Assembly: GCF_015350905.1 (NCBI RefSeq)
Contig: NZ_JADKRZ010000001.1
Coordinates: forward strand, 124,001 to 188,000
Length of the DNA: 64,000 nt
Direction: 5' to 3'
Source of the DNA: Curtobacterium sp. VKM Ac-2865
GTDB lineage: Bacteria; Actinomycetota; Actinomycetes; Actinomycetales; Microbacteriaceae
A program made the translations under genes and the position numbers. Under the pieces are notes generated by a model. The model saw only the letters and a program-made list of their open reading frames with translations, was not told where the DNA came from and did not search any database. Positions 18,641-27,293 of the stretch are shown here, piece after piece (within the stretch, counting starts at the first letter, position 1; every line of letters begins with the position of its first letter).

Positions 18641-19681
18641 CTACCGGCGGCGGGTCGCGTCCTCGACGGTGCCCACCAGTTCTTCGAGGATGTCCTCCAG
18701 GAACAGCACGCCCGTCGTGCGGCCCTCCGCGTCGAAGGCGCGGGCCACGTGGCGGCCGGCGGCGCGCATGGTGGCGAGGGCGTCCTCCAGGTCCATCTCC
18801 GTGTAGAGCGAGATGAGCTGGCGGATGCGCTTCGGCGGCACCGGGTCGTCGAACTCGTCCGGTCGCAGGTCGATGACGTCCTTGACGTGGACGTAGCCGG
18901 TGGGCTCGCCCTCGTCGCCGACGAGCACGTATCGGGAGAACCCGCGCTGCGCGACCGCACGTTCGACGTCACCGGGGGTGGCGACGTCGGGCAGCGTGAC
19001 GAGTTCCGACATCGGCAGGGCGATGTCCTTGACCTTCTTCTCGGTGAACTCGAACGCCATCCGGAGCGTGCCGCCGTCGTCGGAGAGCGTGCCCTCGCGA
19101 CGGGACTGCTCGACGATGGTCTGGACCTCTTCCACCGTGTAGGCGCTGACGGCCTCGTCCTTCGGCTCGACCTTGAAGAGCCGGAGCACGGCGTTGGCGA
19201 CCTCGTTCAGGCCGACGACGACCCAGTGCAGGCCGTGACCGATGTACCAGAGCGTCGGCACGAGCAGCAGTGCGGCGCGGTCGGGCATCGAGAACGAGAT
19301 GTTCTTCGGCACCATCTCGCCGAACACCACGTGCAGGAACGACACGAGCAGCAGCGTGAAGACGAACGCCACGATGCCGATGACCTCGACGCTCCACCCG
19401 GTCAGGTGCAGCGGACCCTCGAGCAGGTGGTGGATCGCCGGCTCGGAGACGTTGAGGATGAGCAGCGAGCACACGGTGATGCCGAGCTGCGTGGTCGCGA
19501 GCATCCGGGTGGCGTGCTCCATCGCCCACAGGGTCATCTGTGCGGCGCGGGAGCCCTCCTCGGCCCGGGGCTCGATCTGCGAGCGGCGCGCGGAGATGAC
19601 GGCGAACTCGGCCGCGACGAAGAACGCGTTGCCGCCGAGCAGGACGAACAGCCAGAAGATCCCCCACCAGTCGGAGCTCAT
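18641..19681 (-). CDS. CNNM/DUF21-CBS membrane protein (HlyC/CorC family), short form
   Basis: The 346-residue protein opens with a CNNM (DUF21) membrane domain of about four helices: IFWLFVLLGGNAFFVAAEFA, LAT TQLGITVCSLLILNV, then FVFTLLLVSFLHVVFGEMVP. The usual P-K-N-I loop follows. A pair of CBS domains comes next (about 200-335), ending EDILEELVGTVED. It stops there, without the C-terminal CorC/HlyC domain. These proteins are linked to divalent cation (magnesium or cobalt) handling; haemolysin is a historical name. Its ATG overlaps the stop of the longer paralogue just upstream, so the two are co-translated and may form a hetero-oligomer. Confidence 0.87.
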   Translation of the reverse strand: MSSDWWGIFWLFVLLGGNAFFVAAEFAVISARRSQIEPRAEEGSRAAQMTLWAMEHATRMLATTQLGITVCSLLILNVSEPAIHHLLEGPLHLTGWSVEVIGIVAFVFTLLLVSFLHVVFGEMVPKNISFSMPDRAALLLVPTLWYIGHGLHWVVVGLNEVANAVLRLFKVEPKDEAVSAYTVEEVQTIVEQSRREGTLSDDGGTLRMAFEFTEKKVKDIALPMSELVTLPDVATPGDVERAVAQRGFSRYVLVGDEGEPTGYVHVKDVIDLRPDEFDDPVPPKRIRQLISLYTEMDLEDALATMRAAGRHVARAFDAEGRTTGVLFLEDILEELVGTVEDATRRR

Positions 19682-21054
19682 CGGGTGGCCTCCTTCTTGG
19701 TCTTGGTCGTGCTCTTGCCCGTTGCGGGGACGGTCACGCCGTCGGGCGGCGTGTCTGCCGGCGTCGGGGTCCAGCGGATGCGGTCGACCCGGCGGCCGTC
19801 GAGGCGTTCGACGCGGAAGACGCCGTCCGGCAGCGGGACCTCGTCGCCGACGATCGGCAGGCGGCCGAGCGTCGACATGAGGAAGCCGCCGACGGTCTCG
19901 TAGGGGCCGTCCTCGGGCACCTTGACGCCGGCGCGGTCCTCGAGCTCGTCCGGGCGGAGGAGCCCCGGGAACGTCAGCCAGTTGCGGGAGCGGACGACGT
20001 CGATGCGGGCGCGGTCGTGTTCGTCGGAGACCTCGCCGACGAGTTCCTCGATGAGGTCCTCGAGCGTGACGACCCCGGCGGTGCCGCCGTACTCGTCGAC
20101 GACGATGACCATCTGGTAGCCGCGACCACGGACCTCGGTCAGCAGGGTGTCGCCCGGCATCGTCTCGGGGACCCGCTCGGCGTCGGTCATCAGGGCACCG
20201 ACCGGCACCTCGGGACGCTTCTCGCGTGGGACCGCGACGGCCTGCTTGACGTGCACCAGGCCGACGACGTCGTCCGCGTCCTCCTCGATCACGGGGAAGC
20301 GGCTGAAGCCGGTGCGGCGGGCGAGGGCGATGACGTCCTCGGCCGACTCGGACACGCGGATGGTGGAGAGCCGCGGGCGCGGGGTCATCACGTCACTGGC
20401 GTCGAGCTCGGAGAAGGACAGCGTGCGCTGCAGCAGCGTCGCCGTGTCCTGTTCGAGCGACCCCTCGGACGCGGACCGCCGGAGCAGCGAGGTGAGCTCC
20501 TCGGCGCTGCGTGCACCGGAGAGCTCCTCTTGTGGCTCGATGCCCATCGCGCGCAGCACCGCGTTCGCGGTGCCGTTCAGCACGGCGACGGCCGGCTTGA
20601 AGACGGTGGTGAACGCGATCTGCAGCGGCACGACCAGGCGTGCGGTCTGCAGGGGGAGTGCGAGCGCGAAGTTCTTCGGCACGAGCTCACCGAGGATCAT
20701 CGAGAGCAGCGTCGCGATGACGAGCGCCACGATCGACCCGACCGTCTCGACGACACCCTCGGGCAGGTCCATCGCCAGGAACGGGGCCTCGAGGAGCTTC
20801 GCGATCGACGGCTCGAGCAGGTAGCCGGTCAGCAGCGTGGTCAGCGTGATGCCGAGCTGCGCGCTGGACAGGTGCGTCGAGGTGACCTTGAGCGCGCCGA
20901 TGACCGGCGCCAGGCCGGCCTCACCGCGATCACGACGGGCTTCGACGTCGGCGCGGTCGAGGTTGACGAGCGAGAACTCGGACGCCACGAACACGCCGGT
21001 GCCGAGGGTCAGCAGGATGCCGCCGACCAGCATGAGGACGTCGACGGGGCTCAT
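19678..21054 (-). CDS. CNNM/DUF21-CBS-CorC_HlyC membrane protein, long form
   Basis: This 458-residue paralogue has the same order as its neighbour: a membrane domain with [38 protein letters not shown] and [18 protein letters not shown], then two CBS domains. It also carries the C-terminal CorC_HlyC domain ([20 protein letters not shown] to [14 protein letters not shown]) and a Thr/Lys-rich tail. The start is placed at the ATG (MSPVDVL) with a GGGGGTGG stretch upstream; a GTG nine bases earlier is possible. The pair of one long and one short CNNM protein is common in actinobacteria. Cation efflux or sensing is the likely role. Confidence 0.87.
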   Translation of the reverse strand: MSPVDVLMLVGGILLTLGTGVFVASEFSLVNLDRADVEARRDRGEAGLAPVIGALKVTSTHLSSAQLGITLTTLLTGYLLEPSIAKLLEAPFLAMDLPEGVVETVGSIVALVIATLLSMILGELVPKNFALALPLQTARLVVPLQIAFTTVFKPAVAVLNGTANAVLRAMGIEPQEELSGARSAEELTSLLRRSASEGSLEQDTATLLQRTLSFSELDASDVMTPRPRLSTIRVSESAEDVIALARRTGFSRFPVIEEDADDVVGLVHVKQAVAVPREKRPEVPVGALMTDAERVPETMPGDTLLTEVRGRGYQMVIVVDEYGGTAGVVTLEDLIEELVGEVSDEHDRARIDVVRSRNWLTFPGLLRPDELEDRAGVKVPEDGPYETVGGFLMSTLGRLPIVGDEVPLPDGVFRVERLDGRRVDRIRWTPTPADTPPDGVTVPATGKSTTKTKKEATR

Positions 21055-21223
21055 CGTCGCCACCCCCGGTCGTCGAGGCGGACGTCGCGTCGGGCGCGCG
21101 ATGAGTCAGGGCAGCTCACCGAGTGAGCGCCGGATGAGTGATGGGGCGAAGAAGGATTCGGAGGATCGTCCACAGTGAGTGTCATGGTAGCGGGCGCTCA
21201 GTCGGCGGATGCCGAGAATGCGC

Positions 21224-22306
21224 TCACTTGGTGACGGATGCTCGGTGGTACTGCTGCGGCTCGTAGTCGATCTCGACGTTGAGCTCACGAGCGGCCCGGA
21301 GCGCGAAGGACGGGTCGCGGAGGAACTCGCGTCCGACCATCACGATGTCGGCCTGCCCGGTCGCCACGATCTGCTCGGCCTGGAACGCCTCGGAGATCAT
21401 GCCCACCGCGATCGTCCCGATGCCCGCGCCCTGCTTCACACCGGCGGCGAAGGGCACCTGGTAGCCGGGTCCGACGGGGATCGGGGCCGAGGCCACGTTG
21501 CCGCCGGTCGAGACGTCGGCGAGGTCGGCCCCGTGCTCGGCGGCCCAGCGTGCGACCTGGACGGTCTCCTCGAGCGTGACGCCGCCCGTGGTCCAGTCGG
21601 TGGCGGAGAAGCGGACGACGACCGGGAAGCCCTCGCCGACCTCGTTGCGCACGGCGTCGACGACGTCCAGCAGCGCTCGGGCGCGGTTCTCGAGCGAGCC
21701 GCCGAACTCGTCGGTGCGGTGGTTGCTCAGCGGCGACAGGAACTGGTGCAGCAGGTACCCGTGCGCGGCGTGCAGCTCGACGAGGTCGAACCCGGCCTCG
21801 ACCGACCGGCGTGCGGCAGCGGCGAACCCGAGCGCGACGAGCCGGATGTCCTCGGTGGTGAGCTCGCGGGGGGTGTCGTAGCCGTCGAAGGCCACGGCCG
21901 ACGGGGCCACCGTGGTCCAGCCGCCCTCGGACGCGGGGACCGTGCCGTGCGTGGTGTCCCAGGGGCGGTACGTCGAGGCCTTGCGACCGGCGTGCGCGAG
22001 CTGGATGCCCGCGGCGGCGCCCTGCGAGTGGATGAAGTCGACGATCGGCCGGTAGGCGTCGCGCTGCTCGTCGTTCCAGAGGCCGAGGTCCTGCGGGGTG
22101 ATGCGGCCCTCCGGCACGACACCGGTCGCCTCGAGCACGACCGCGCCGGCGCCGCCCTTGGCGAACCCGCCCAGGTGCACGAGGTGCCACGGCGTCGGCA
22201 CGCCGTCCTGCTGATCGACCGAGTACTGGCACATCGGCGAGACCCAGATGCGGTTGCGGACCGTCAGGTCGCGGATGGTGATCGGCTCGAACAGGGCGTG
22301 CGTCAC
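21224..22306 (-). CDS. NADH:flavin oxidoreductase of the old yellow enzyme family (YqjM/NamA type)
   Basis: This 360-residue FMN barrel enzyme reduces activated C=C bonds of enones and related electrophiles with NAD(P)H. Cys26 and Tyr28 in SPMCQYS sit at the positions that mark the YqjM class. QLAHAGRKAST, the substrate loop LVELHAAHGYLLHQFLSPLS and VGREFLRDPSFALRAA complete the pattern. The gene follows the HAD hydrolase with a four-base ATGA overlap, so they form one operon. A role in xenobiotic or oxidative stress defence is likely. The 160 bases between this stop and the CorC-type gene hold no gene. Confidence 0.92.
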   Translation of the reverse strand: MTHALFEPITIRDLTVRNRIWVSPMCQYSVDQQDGVPTPWHLVHLGGFAKGGAGAVVLEATGVVPEGRITPQDLGLWNDEQRDAYRPIVDFIHSQGAAAGIQLAHAGRKASTYRPWDTTHGTVPASEGGWTTVAPSAVAFDGYDTPRELTTEDIRLVALGFAAAARRSVEAGFDLVELHAAHGYLLHQFLSPLSNHRTDEFGGSLENRARALLDVVDAVRNEVGEGFPVVVRFSATDWTTGGVTLEETVQVARWAAEHGADLADVSTGGNVASAPIPVGPGYQVPFAAGVKQGAGIGTIAVGMISEAFQAEQIVATGQADIVMVGREFLRDPSFALRAARELNVEIDYEPQQYHRASVTK

Positions 22307-22941
22307 GCGGTGGCTCCTTCGTCAGGTGCGTCGGCGAGCTGCTGCAGGAAGGTGCGGAGCGCTGCCGGCGAGGTGTAGTGGTGGCCGACCGCCCCGATCG
22401 CTTCCGCACCGGTGGCGTTCTCGGCCCTGTTGTCCACGAACACCATCTGCGCCGGGTCGATTCCCAGTCGGGCACAGGTGTCGCGGTAGATGGACGCATC
22501 GGGCTTCAGCACGTGTTCCTCGGCGCTCACCACGACGGTCTCGAACAGCGAGCCCATCGGGGACCGGCGGTAGGGGTCGCCGAAGTCGAACCCGGCGTTC
22601 GACAGCAGCGCCAGGCGTGTGCCGGCGTCGTGCAGCTCCTCGACCAGGTCGAGCACCTCGGGGTCGACCTCGAACCACCCGGTGTAGTCGAGTGCCCAGA
22701 GCCGGTGGACCTCGCTGACCGACCACGTGCGGCCCGTGCGCTCGCCGATCGCGCGCCAGTAGTCGAGCACCGAGAGGTCACCGCGGTCCAGGTCGTGCCG
22801 GAGCTCCTGGTAGACAGGGAACAGCTCGTCGGCGGTCAGCCCCGTCGCCGCGAGCAGGGCCTGGCGTGCTGCGTGCGGTGTCCGGCTGATCACCTCGCCG
22901 TAGTCGAAGACGACGACACGACCAGGCAGGGACAGGCTCAT
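22303..22941 (-). CDS. HAD-superfamily hydrolase (YihX-like)
   Basis: The 212-residue protein has the HAD core: VVFDYGEV with nucleophile Asp13, LALLSNAGFDFG (motif II, Ser), HVLKPDASIY (motif III, Lys) and MVFVDNRAENATGAEAIG (motif IV). The second motif I acid is replaced as FDYGEV, which is normal in the YihX/epoxide-hydrolase-N group. It probably dephosphorylates a small sugar phosphate or nucleotide. It overlaps the OYE gene and starts with a leaderless -10 box that overlaps the divergent nnrD promoter. Confidence 0.85.
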   Translation of the reverse strand: MSLSLPGRVVVFDYGEVISRTPHAARQALLAATGLTADELFPVYQELRHDLDRGDLSVLDYWRAIGERTGRTWSVSEVHRLWALDYTGWFEVDPEVLDLVEELHDAGTRLALLSNAGFDFGDPYRRSPMGSLFETVVVSAEEHVLKPDASIYRDTCARLGIDPAQMVFVDNRAENATGAEAIGAVGHHYTSPAALRTFLQQLADAPDEGATA

Positions 22942-22948
22942 GCGCCCC

Positions 22949-22958
22949 ACCGTAACGT
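22949..22958. promoter_or_regulatory. Overlapping divergent -10 boxes of the HAD operon and nnrD
   Basis: TACGGT on the minus strand (22949-22954) and TAACGT on the plus strand (22953-22958) share two bases. Each ends seven bases before its own start codon, at 22941 and 22966. The two starts are only 24 bases apart. Confidence 0.5.
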
Positions 22959-22965
22959 GGGCACG

Positions 22966-23811
22966 ATGAACGACTTCGTGCCCTTCTCCGTGTCCGATGC
23001 CGCCGCCTGGGTCACCGCGCCGACCGGGGAGTCGACGAAGTACCGCCGCGGGGTGCTCGGCGTCGCGACCGGCTCGGACCGCTACCCGGGCGCCGCGGTC
23101 ATGGGCGTCGACGCGGCCGTGCACACCGGCGTCGGCATGGTCCGCTACGTCGGACCGTCACGTGCGACCGACTCCGTGCTGGCCCGGCGCCCCGAGGTCG
23201 TCTCCGGCGTCGGCCGTGTGCAGGCCTGGCTCGTCGGCTCCGGCATCTCCGCGTCCTCGCTCGGGTCGCTCGACCCCGACACCGCTGCCGCGTTCGAGCA
23301 CGCGTCCGAGGACGGCGTGCCCGTGGTCGTCGACGCCGGCGCCATCCCGCTCGTCGACCTCGGGCCGCTCGCGGTGCTGACGCCGCACGCGGGGGAGCTG
23401 GCCGCACTGCTCGAGGTCTCCCGCGAGTCCGTCGAGGCCGACCCGCGGGGTTCGGCGCTCCGGGCCGCCGAGCGGACGGGCAGCGTCGTGCTCCTCAAGG
23501 GCGCGGACACCCACGTGGTCACGCCCGACGGGTCCGTCCGGCTCGTGGCCTCGTCCGCCACACCGTGGCTCGCGGCCGCCGGCGCCGGGGACGTCCTCGG
23601 CGGGGTGCTCGGAGCGCTCGTCGCCAGCCGGGCGGGGAGCAGCGAGGTCGGTCCGTCGGACCTCGCCCACCTGGCCGCTGCGGCCGCGGTGGTGCACGGC
23701 ACGGCGGCCCGGCGGGCGTCCGGCGGCGGGCCCTTCACGATGACCACGCTCATCGAGGCGCTGCCCGGCGTCGTGCGCGACCTCGTCGTCGACGGCGACG
23801 GCCGCGCCTGA
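22966..23811 (+). CDS. nnrD: ADP-dependent NAD(P)H-hydrate dehydratase
   Basis: NnrD repairs damaged NADH and NADPH by dehydrating the hydrated forms with ADP. The 281-residue ribokinase-like protein shows KYRRGVLGVATGSDRYPGA, LTPHAGELAALL, VLLKGADTHVV and the anion-hole/catalytic WLAAAGAGDVLGGVLGALV with the GAGD Asp. Only the dehydratase domain is present; the epimerase domain (NnrE) found in many fused proteins is absent. The ATG has a leaderless -10 box seven bases upstream. It is followed by a type C hairpin, so it is probably monocistronic. Confidence 0.92.
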   Translation: MNDFVPFSVSDAAAWVTAPTGESTKYRRGVLGVATGSDRYPGAAVMGVDAAVHTGVGMVRYVGPSRATDSVLARRPEVVSGVGRVQAWLVGSGISASSLGSLDPDTAAAFEHASEDGVPVVVDAGAIPLVDLGPLAVLTPHAGELAALLEVSRESVEADPRGSALRAAERTGSVVLLKGADTHVVTPDGSVRLVASSATPWLAAAGAGDVLGGVLGALVASRAGSSEVGPSDLAHLAAAAAVVHGTAARRASGGGPFTMTTLIEALPGVVRDLVVDGDGRA

Positions 23812-23852
23812 CGCGGTCCGCTCGCTCGTCGAGTGTGTGCGTTGGCACGTTC

Positions 23853-23898
23853 CGGACGGGAGGCTCGGTGGCGGGCCGGTGGGGAGCCTCCAGGCCGG
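23853..23898 (+). terminator. Imperfect type C hairpin after nnrD
   Basis: CCGGACGGGAGGCTCGGTG faces GGGGAGCCTCCAGGCCGG, with several mismatches and an internal loop. It starts about 40 bases after the nnrD stop codon. Confidence 0.55.
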
Positions 23899-23953
23899 TG
23901 GGGTGCGCGCCGCGCTCGCCGGCACGGGCGTTGCCAGGGTGCGTGCAACCCGG

Positions 23954-23959
23954 TAGCGT
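23954..23959 (+). promoter_or_regulatory. -10 box upstream of a four-codon mini-ORF
   Basis: TAGCGT ends seven bases before the ATG of the mini-ORF at 23967, the same spacing seen at other leaderless starts here. The SDR gene begins 69 bases further on. Confidence 0.4.
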
Positions 23960-23966
23960 CCTGGCC

Positions 23967-23981
23967 ATGCAGTGCCGCTGA
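23967..23981 (+). other. Mini-ORF M-Q-C-R-stop, possible leader peptide
   Basis: ATG CAG TGC CGC TGA forms a complete four-codon frame positioned exactly where a leaderless transcript would begin. It contains one Cys codon. It might be an upstream ORF acting on the SDR gene downstream, or chance. Confidence 0.3.
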
Positions 23982-24035
23982 ACCGTCTCCGATCCCACCC
24001 ACGCGCCCTCCTGCGGCGCCATCGAGAGGTTCACC

Positions 24036-24902
24036 ATGTCCGCACCACTGCCCCTGCACGGCCAGACCGCCCTCGTCACCGGAGTCTCACGGCGCCGCGG
24101 CATCGGGTACGCCGTCGCCACGAAGCTCGCGTCCCTCGGCGCCGACGTCGTCATCCACCACCACCGGCCGCACGACCTCGACCTGCCGTGGGGTGGGGAC
24201 GACCTCGACGCGGTCCGCGCGGGCATCCGGGAGCACCTGACCGAGGGCGCCCGGTTCGCCGACGTCGGCGCGGACCTGTCCGACGCGGCGACCATCCCGG
24301 ACGTGATCGCCACGGCCGTCGGGCTCACCGGACACCTCGACATCCTGGTGTGCAACCACGCGAAGAGCGGCGACGACGGCAGCATCCTCGACATGACCCC
24401 CGCGCGGCTCGACGCCTTCTGGGACGTCAACGCCCGCTCGACCCTCCTGCTCACGGCCGAGTTCGCACGGCTCCGGGCACCGCACCGCGACGAGCCGAGC
24501 CGACCGGGCGACCGGATCGTCGGGAACGGGCCGTACGCCGAGGCGCAGGGGCACGTGTTCTGGATGACCTCCGGGCAGATCCACGGCGCGATGCGGGGCG
24601 AGGTGGCCTACGCGACGAGCAAGGCCGCGCTCGCCGGCATCACCCCGACGGTGGCCGCTGAGCTGCTCGAACTCGGGATCGTGCTCAACACGGTCAACCC
24701 CGGGCCGGTGAACACGGGCTACATGGACCCGGAGTCGACCGACCGGTCGCTCGAGGACCTCGACGCCTACGTCGCCAGCACGCCGTTCGGTCGCGTGGGG
24801 GCGCCGCAGGACCCCGCCGAGCTCATCGGGTGGCTGGCGACTTCGGCCGGGAGCTGGGTCGTCGGGCAGGTCCTGACGACGGACGGCGGGTTCGGGTTGT
24901 GA
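24036..24902 (+). CDS. Short-chain dehydrogenase/reductase
   Basis: This 288-residue NAD(P)-dependent oxidoreductase has the Rossmann loop TGVSRRRGIG at about 15-24, NHAKS in place of the usual NNAG, and the active Ser in WMTSGQIHGAMRG with Y-A-T-S-K downstream. It ends VVGQVLTTDGGFGL. The loop SRRRGIG and the NHAKS change suggest the divergent SDR or FabI-like group rather than classical alcohol dehydrogenases. An AGAGG ribosome site precedes the ATG by seven bases. A mini-ORF lies upstream in the leader. The substrate is unknown. Confidence 0.86.
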   Translation: MSAPLPLHGQTALVTGVSRRRGIGYAVATKLASLGADVVIHHHRPHDLDLPWGGDDLDAVRAGIREHLTEGARFADVGADLSDAATIPDVIATAVGLTGHLDILVCNHAKSGDDGSILDMTPARLDAFWDVNARSTLLLTAEFARLRAPHRDEPSRPGDRIVGNGPYAEAQGHVFWMTSGQIHGAMRGEVAYATSKAALAGITPTVAAELLELGIVLNTVNPGPVNTGYMDPESTDRSLEDLDAYVASTPFGRVGAPQDPAELIGWLATSAGSWVVGQVLTTDGGFGL

Positions 24903-24935
24903 GGTCCGCAGGTCGGGCGGGCGGGGTGCTCGACC

Positions 24936-24979
24936 CGGAACGACAGCGTCGAGGTCGTACGACAGCGACCCTGTCGTCC
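24936..24979. repeat. Type B palindromic repeat (copy B1)
   Basis: Reads CGGAACGACAGCGTCGAGGT, then the CGTACG core and a mirror arm ending CCCTGTCGTCC. It has the CGACA...GTCGTACGAC...TGTCG plan of the arrays at 38.6 and 52.5 kb. It lies 34 bases after the SDR stop. Confidence 0.7.
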
Positions 24980-25014
24980 TGATCGTCGGAGCGCTCGCCG
25001 CGGCCCACGTCGCC

Positions 25015-25020
25015 TATCCT
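25015..25020 (+). promoter_or_regulatory. -10 box of the TerC-like gene
   Basis: TATCCT lies about 46 bases before the ATG. AAGGA at 25051-25055 serves as the ribosome site. No clear -35 box is seen. Confidence 0.4.
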
Positions 25021-25066
25021 TGACGTCTGTTCAGCGAGTCCCACCAGCAGCAAGGACCACCACGCA

Positions 25067-26080
25067 ATGCCCGAACTCCCCGTCGTGTTCGAAGTCGGCT
25101 CGATCGTCGCGCTCGTCCTGATCCTGCTCGCGGACCTGCTCATCGTGGCTCGGCGCCCGCACGTGCCGACGCTCAAGGAGTCGGCGGTGTGGGTCGGCGT
25201 CTACGTGGGCCTCGCGCTGGTGTTCGCGGTCGCCATGCTGGTCTTCGCAGGCGGTGAACCGGCGGGACAGTTCCTCGCGGGTTGGCTGACCGAGTACAGC
25301 CTGAGCATCGACAACCTGTTCGTGTTCGTCATCATCATGGCGCGGTTCTCGGTGCCGAAGAAGATCCAGCAAGAGGTGCTCATGCTGGGCATCATCATCG
25401 CGCTCGTGCTGCGCGGGATCTTCATCCTGGTCGGCGCGCAGCTCATCGAGAACTTCTCGTGGATCTTCTACATCTTCGGCGCGTGGCTCGTGTGGACGGC
25501 GATCCAGCAGCTCCGCGGCGAGGACGAGGACGCCGACCAGAAGGACGGCTTCATCGTCCGGCTGCTGCGTCGCCGCGTTCGCCTGACCGACACCTTCGAC
25601 GGGATGAAGTTCCGCACGCACAAGGACGGCGTCCGGCACTTCACGCCCCTGCTCGTCGTGCTCATCGCCATCGGCACCACGGACCTGCTGTTCGCCCTCG
25701 ACTCGATCCCGGCGATCTTCGGCATCACTGAGAGCCCGTTCATCGTCTTCACGGCGAACGTCTTCGCCCTGATGGGCCTGCGGCAGCTGTACTTCCTGCT
25801 CGGGGGACTGCTGGAGCGGCTGGTCTACCTCAAGTACGGGATCGCGTTCATCCTCGCGTTCATCGGCGTGAAGCTCGTGCTGCACGCACTGCACGGCAAC
25901 GAGCTGCCGTTCCTGAACGGCGGCGACCACATCGAGTGGGCGCCGGAGATCCCGACGTGGGTGTCACTCGTGGTGATCCTCGCGGCGATGGGTGTCTCCA
26001 CGGTCGCCAGCGTCATCCGCATCCGGCACGAGGGCTCGAAGACCCCGGACGACGTCGAGCCGGCTCGCGCCGCCGACTGA
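25067..26080 (+). CDS. TerC/Alx-family integral membrane protein
   Basis: The 337-residue protein has about nine membrane helices and the family motifs. EYSLSIDNLFVFVIIMARF, with its SIDN, lies early, and DLLFALDSIPAIFGITESPF, with its LDSIPA, comes late; their acidic residues are the probable metal path. A cytoplasmic loop rich in Glu and Asp (RGEDEDADQKDG) separates the halves. Members such as Alx and MeeF/TerC export manganese or help load metal onto exported proteins. No yybP-ykoY manganese riboswitch could be recognised in the 164 bases upstream. The gene ends with a type C hairpin and looks monocistronic. Confidence 0.9.
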   Translation: MPELPVVFEVGSIVALVLILLADLLIVARRPHVPTLKESAVWVGVYVGLALVFAVAMLVFAGGEPAGQFLAGWLTEYSLSIDNLFVFVIIMARFSVPKKIQQEVLMLGIIIALVLRGIFILVGAQLIENFSWIFYIFGAWLVWTAIQQLRGEDEDADQKDGFIVRLLRRRVRLTDTFDGMKFRTHKDGVRHFTPLLVVLIAIGTTDLLFALDSIPAIFGITESPFIVFTANVFALMGLRQLYFLLGGLLERLVYLKYGIAFILAFIGVKLVLHALHGNELPFLNGGDHIEWAPEIPTWVSLVVILAAMGVSTVASVIRIRHEGSKTPDDVEPARAAD

Positions 26081-26126
26081 CCATCGACCAGGCTGCTTCC
26101 GCCGAGCGCACGTGACCGGACCGCGT

Positions 26127-26173
26127 CCGGACGGGAGGCTCGGTGCCGGACCGGTGCCGAGCCTCCCGTCCGG
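26127..26173. terminator. Type C hairpin between TerC-like gene and SDR
   Basis: CCGGACGGGAGGCTCGGTG pairs with CGAGCCTCCCGTCCGG over 22 of 23 positions, with a one-base loop. It lies between convergent genes and can end both transcripts. Confidence 0.75.
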
Positions 26174-26211
26174 TGGGTGGTGCGGCAGACCGCCGGACCG
26201 GACGGCCGTCG

Positions 26212-27189
26212 TCAGGCCAGCAGCTGCTCCGTGACGTCCCAGAGCCGCCGGGCGTCCGCCTCGTCGAGCATCGCGGAGTTCGCGTCCGACGGGATGCTCG
26301 ACGCGGTCAGCGGGCGCACGGTGTCGTCGAACACGGCGACGTCGCTGTCCTTGAGGTAGACGCCGCCGATGCCGGCGAGCATCGGGCTCACTGCGCCGAA
26401 CACCAGGGTCGCCGCGCCCTGTTCGATCGTCTTCTTGCCGACGGCGGGGTCGATCACGGTCGTGCCGTCAGCGTCGACGAGGCCCTGCTCCCGGTACGAC
26501 GCCAGGCGCGACGGGTCGTGCGGGCCGGGGCCGATGATGACGCCCGGGTGCGCGGCGAGGGCCCGGATGCCCTCCTCGGCCAGGCGCCGGTCGAGCTCGA
26601 CCGTGAACAGGACGTTCGCCCGCTTGGACTGCCCGTAGGCCGCACCGGCGTCGTACCCGCGGGTGAACGCGAGGTCGTCCCAGCGGATCTGCCCGAACCG
26701 CGCGGCCCCGGACGTGACGGTGAGCACGCGGGCGCCCTCCGCGGCACGGAGCGCCGGCAGGAGTGCCCGCGTGAGCTGGAAGTGCCCGAGGTGCGTGGTC
26801 GAGAAGGACAGCTCGTTGCCGCGGCCGTCGAGTCGGCGCTCGGGGGAGAAGAGCATCGCGGCGTTGTTGACGAGCGCGTGCAGCGGGCGTCCGGCCGCGG
26901 CCCAGCGCTCGGCGAAGGCGTCGATCGAGGCCGGGTCGGTGAGGTCGAGCTGCTCGACGGTGACCCCGGGCAGGTCGGCGACGGCGGCGCTTGCCCGCTC
27001 GGTGGCCCGTGCTGCGACGGTGACCGAGGCGCCGGCGGCTGCGAGGGCGCGGGAGACCTCGCGCCCGAGTCGGCTGTGCCCGCCGGTGACGACCACCTGC
27101 CGTCCGGTGAGGTCGAGGCCGGCGAGGACGTCGGTCGCGGTGGACGCGGCGTCGAAGCCGGAGGGGATGGGGTGCTGGTCGGTGATCAC
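26212..27189 (-). CDS. Short-chain dehydrogenase/reductase, TetR-regulated
   Basis: This 325-residue SDR has TGGHSRLGREVSRALA (cofactor loop), LVNNAAMLF, Ser in TVTSGAARFGQ and the YGQSK catalytic pair. The insertion between Ser and Tyr is of the WW-domain oxidoreductase or retinol-dehydrogenase-like type. It lies 104 bases downstream of the TetR gene on the same strand, with two palindromic operators in its promoter, so expression is most likely repressed until an electrophile or alcohol-like ligand appears. The start is ATG with a GGAGG-free leader, so RBS strength is weak; the start is reasonable, not certain. Confidence 0.86.
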   Translation of the reverse strand: MITDQHPIPSGFDAASTATDVLAGLDLTGRQVVVTGGHSRLGREVSRALAAAGASVTVAARATERASAAVADLPGVTVEQLDLTDPASIDAFAERWAAAGRPLHALVNNAAMLFSPERRLDGRGNELSFSTTHLGHFQLTRALLPALRAAEGARVLTVTSGAARFGQIRWDDLAFTRGYDAGAAYGQSKRANVLFTVELDRRLAEEGIRALAAHPGVIIGPGPHDPSRLASYREQGLVDADGTTVIDPAVGKKTIEQGAATLVFGAVSPMLAGIGGVYLKDSDVAVFDDTVRPLTASSIPSDANSAMLDEADARRLWDVTEQLLA

Positions 27190-27228
27190 GGTGGTGGTGC
27201 CTCTCGTCGACGGTCCGGCGCACCGAAG

Positions 27229-27274
27229 CGGAACGCCGTTCCGTAAAGATACGGAACGCGCTTCCGTTTCGCAA
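27229..27274 (-). promoter_or_regulatory. Promoter and paired TetR operators for the SDR
   Basis: On the minus strand TTGCGA (27269-27274), a 17-base spacer and TATCTT (27246-27251) make a strong promoter. The spacer is filled by CGGAA-N5-TTCCG (27252-27266). A second copy, CGGAACGCCGTTCCG, covers 27229-27243, just after the start site. Two identical half-sites in one promoter point to dimer binding by the adjacent TetR protein. Confidence 0.65.
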
Positions 27275-27293
27275 GGAGTGAGTCAGTTGCGCG

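Noticed and set aside
24903..25066. yybP-ykoY manganese riboswitch before the TerC-like gene
   Set aside because: The conserved loops of that riboswitch are not recognisable in these 164 bases.
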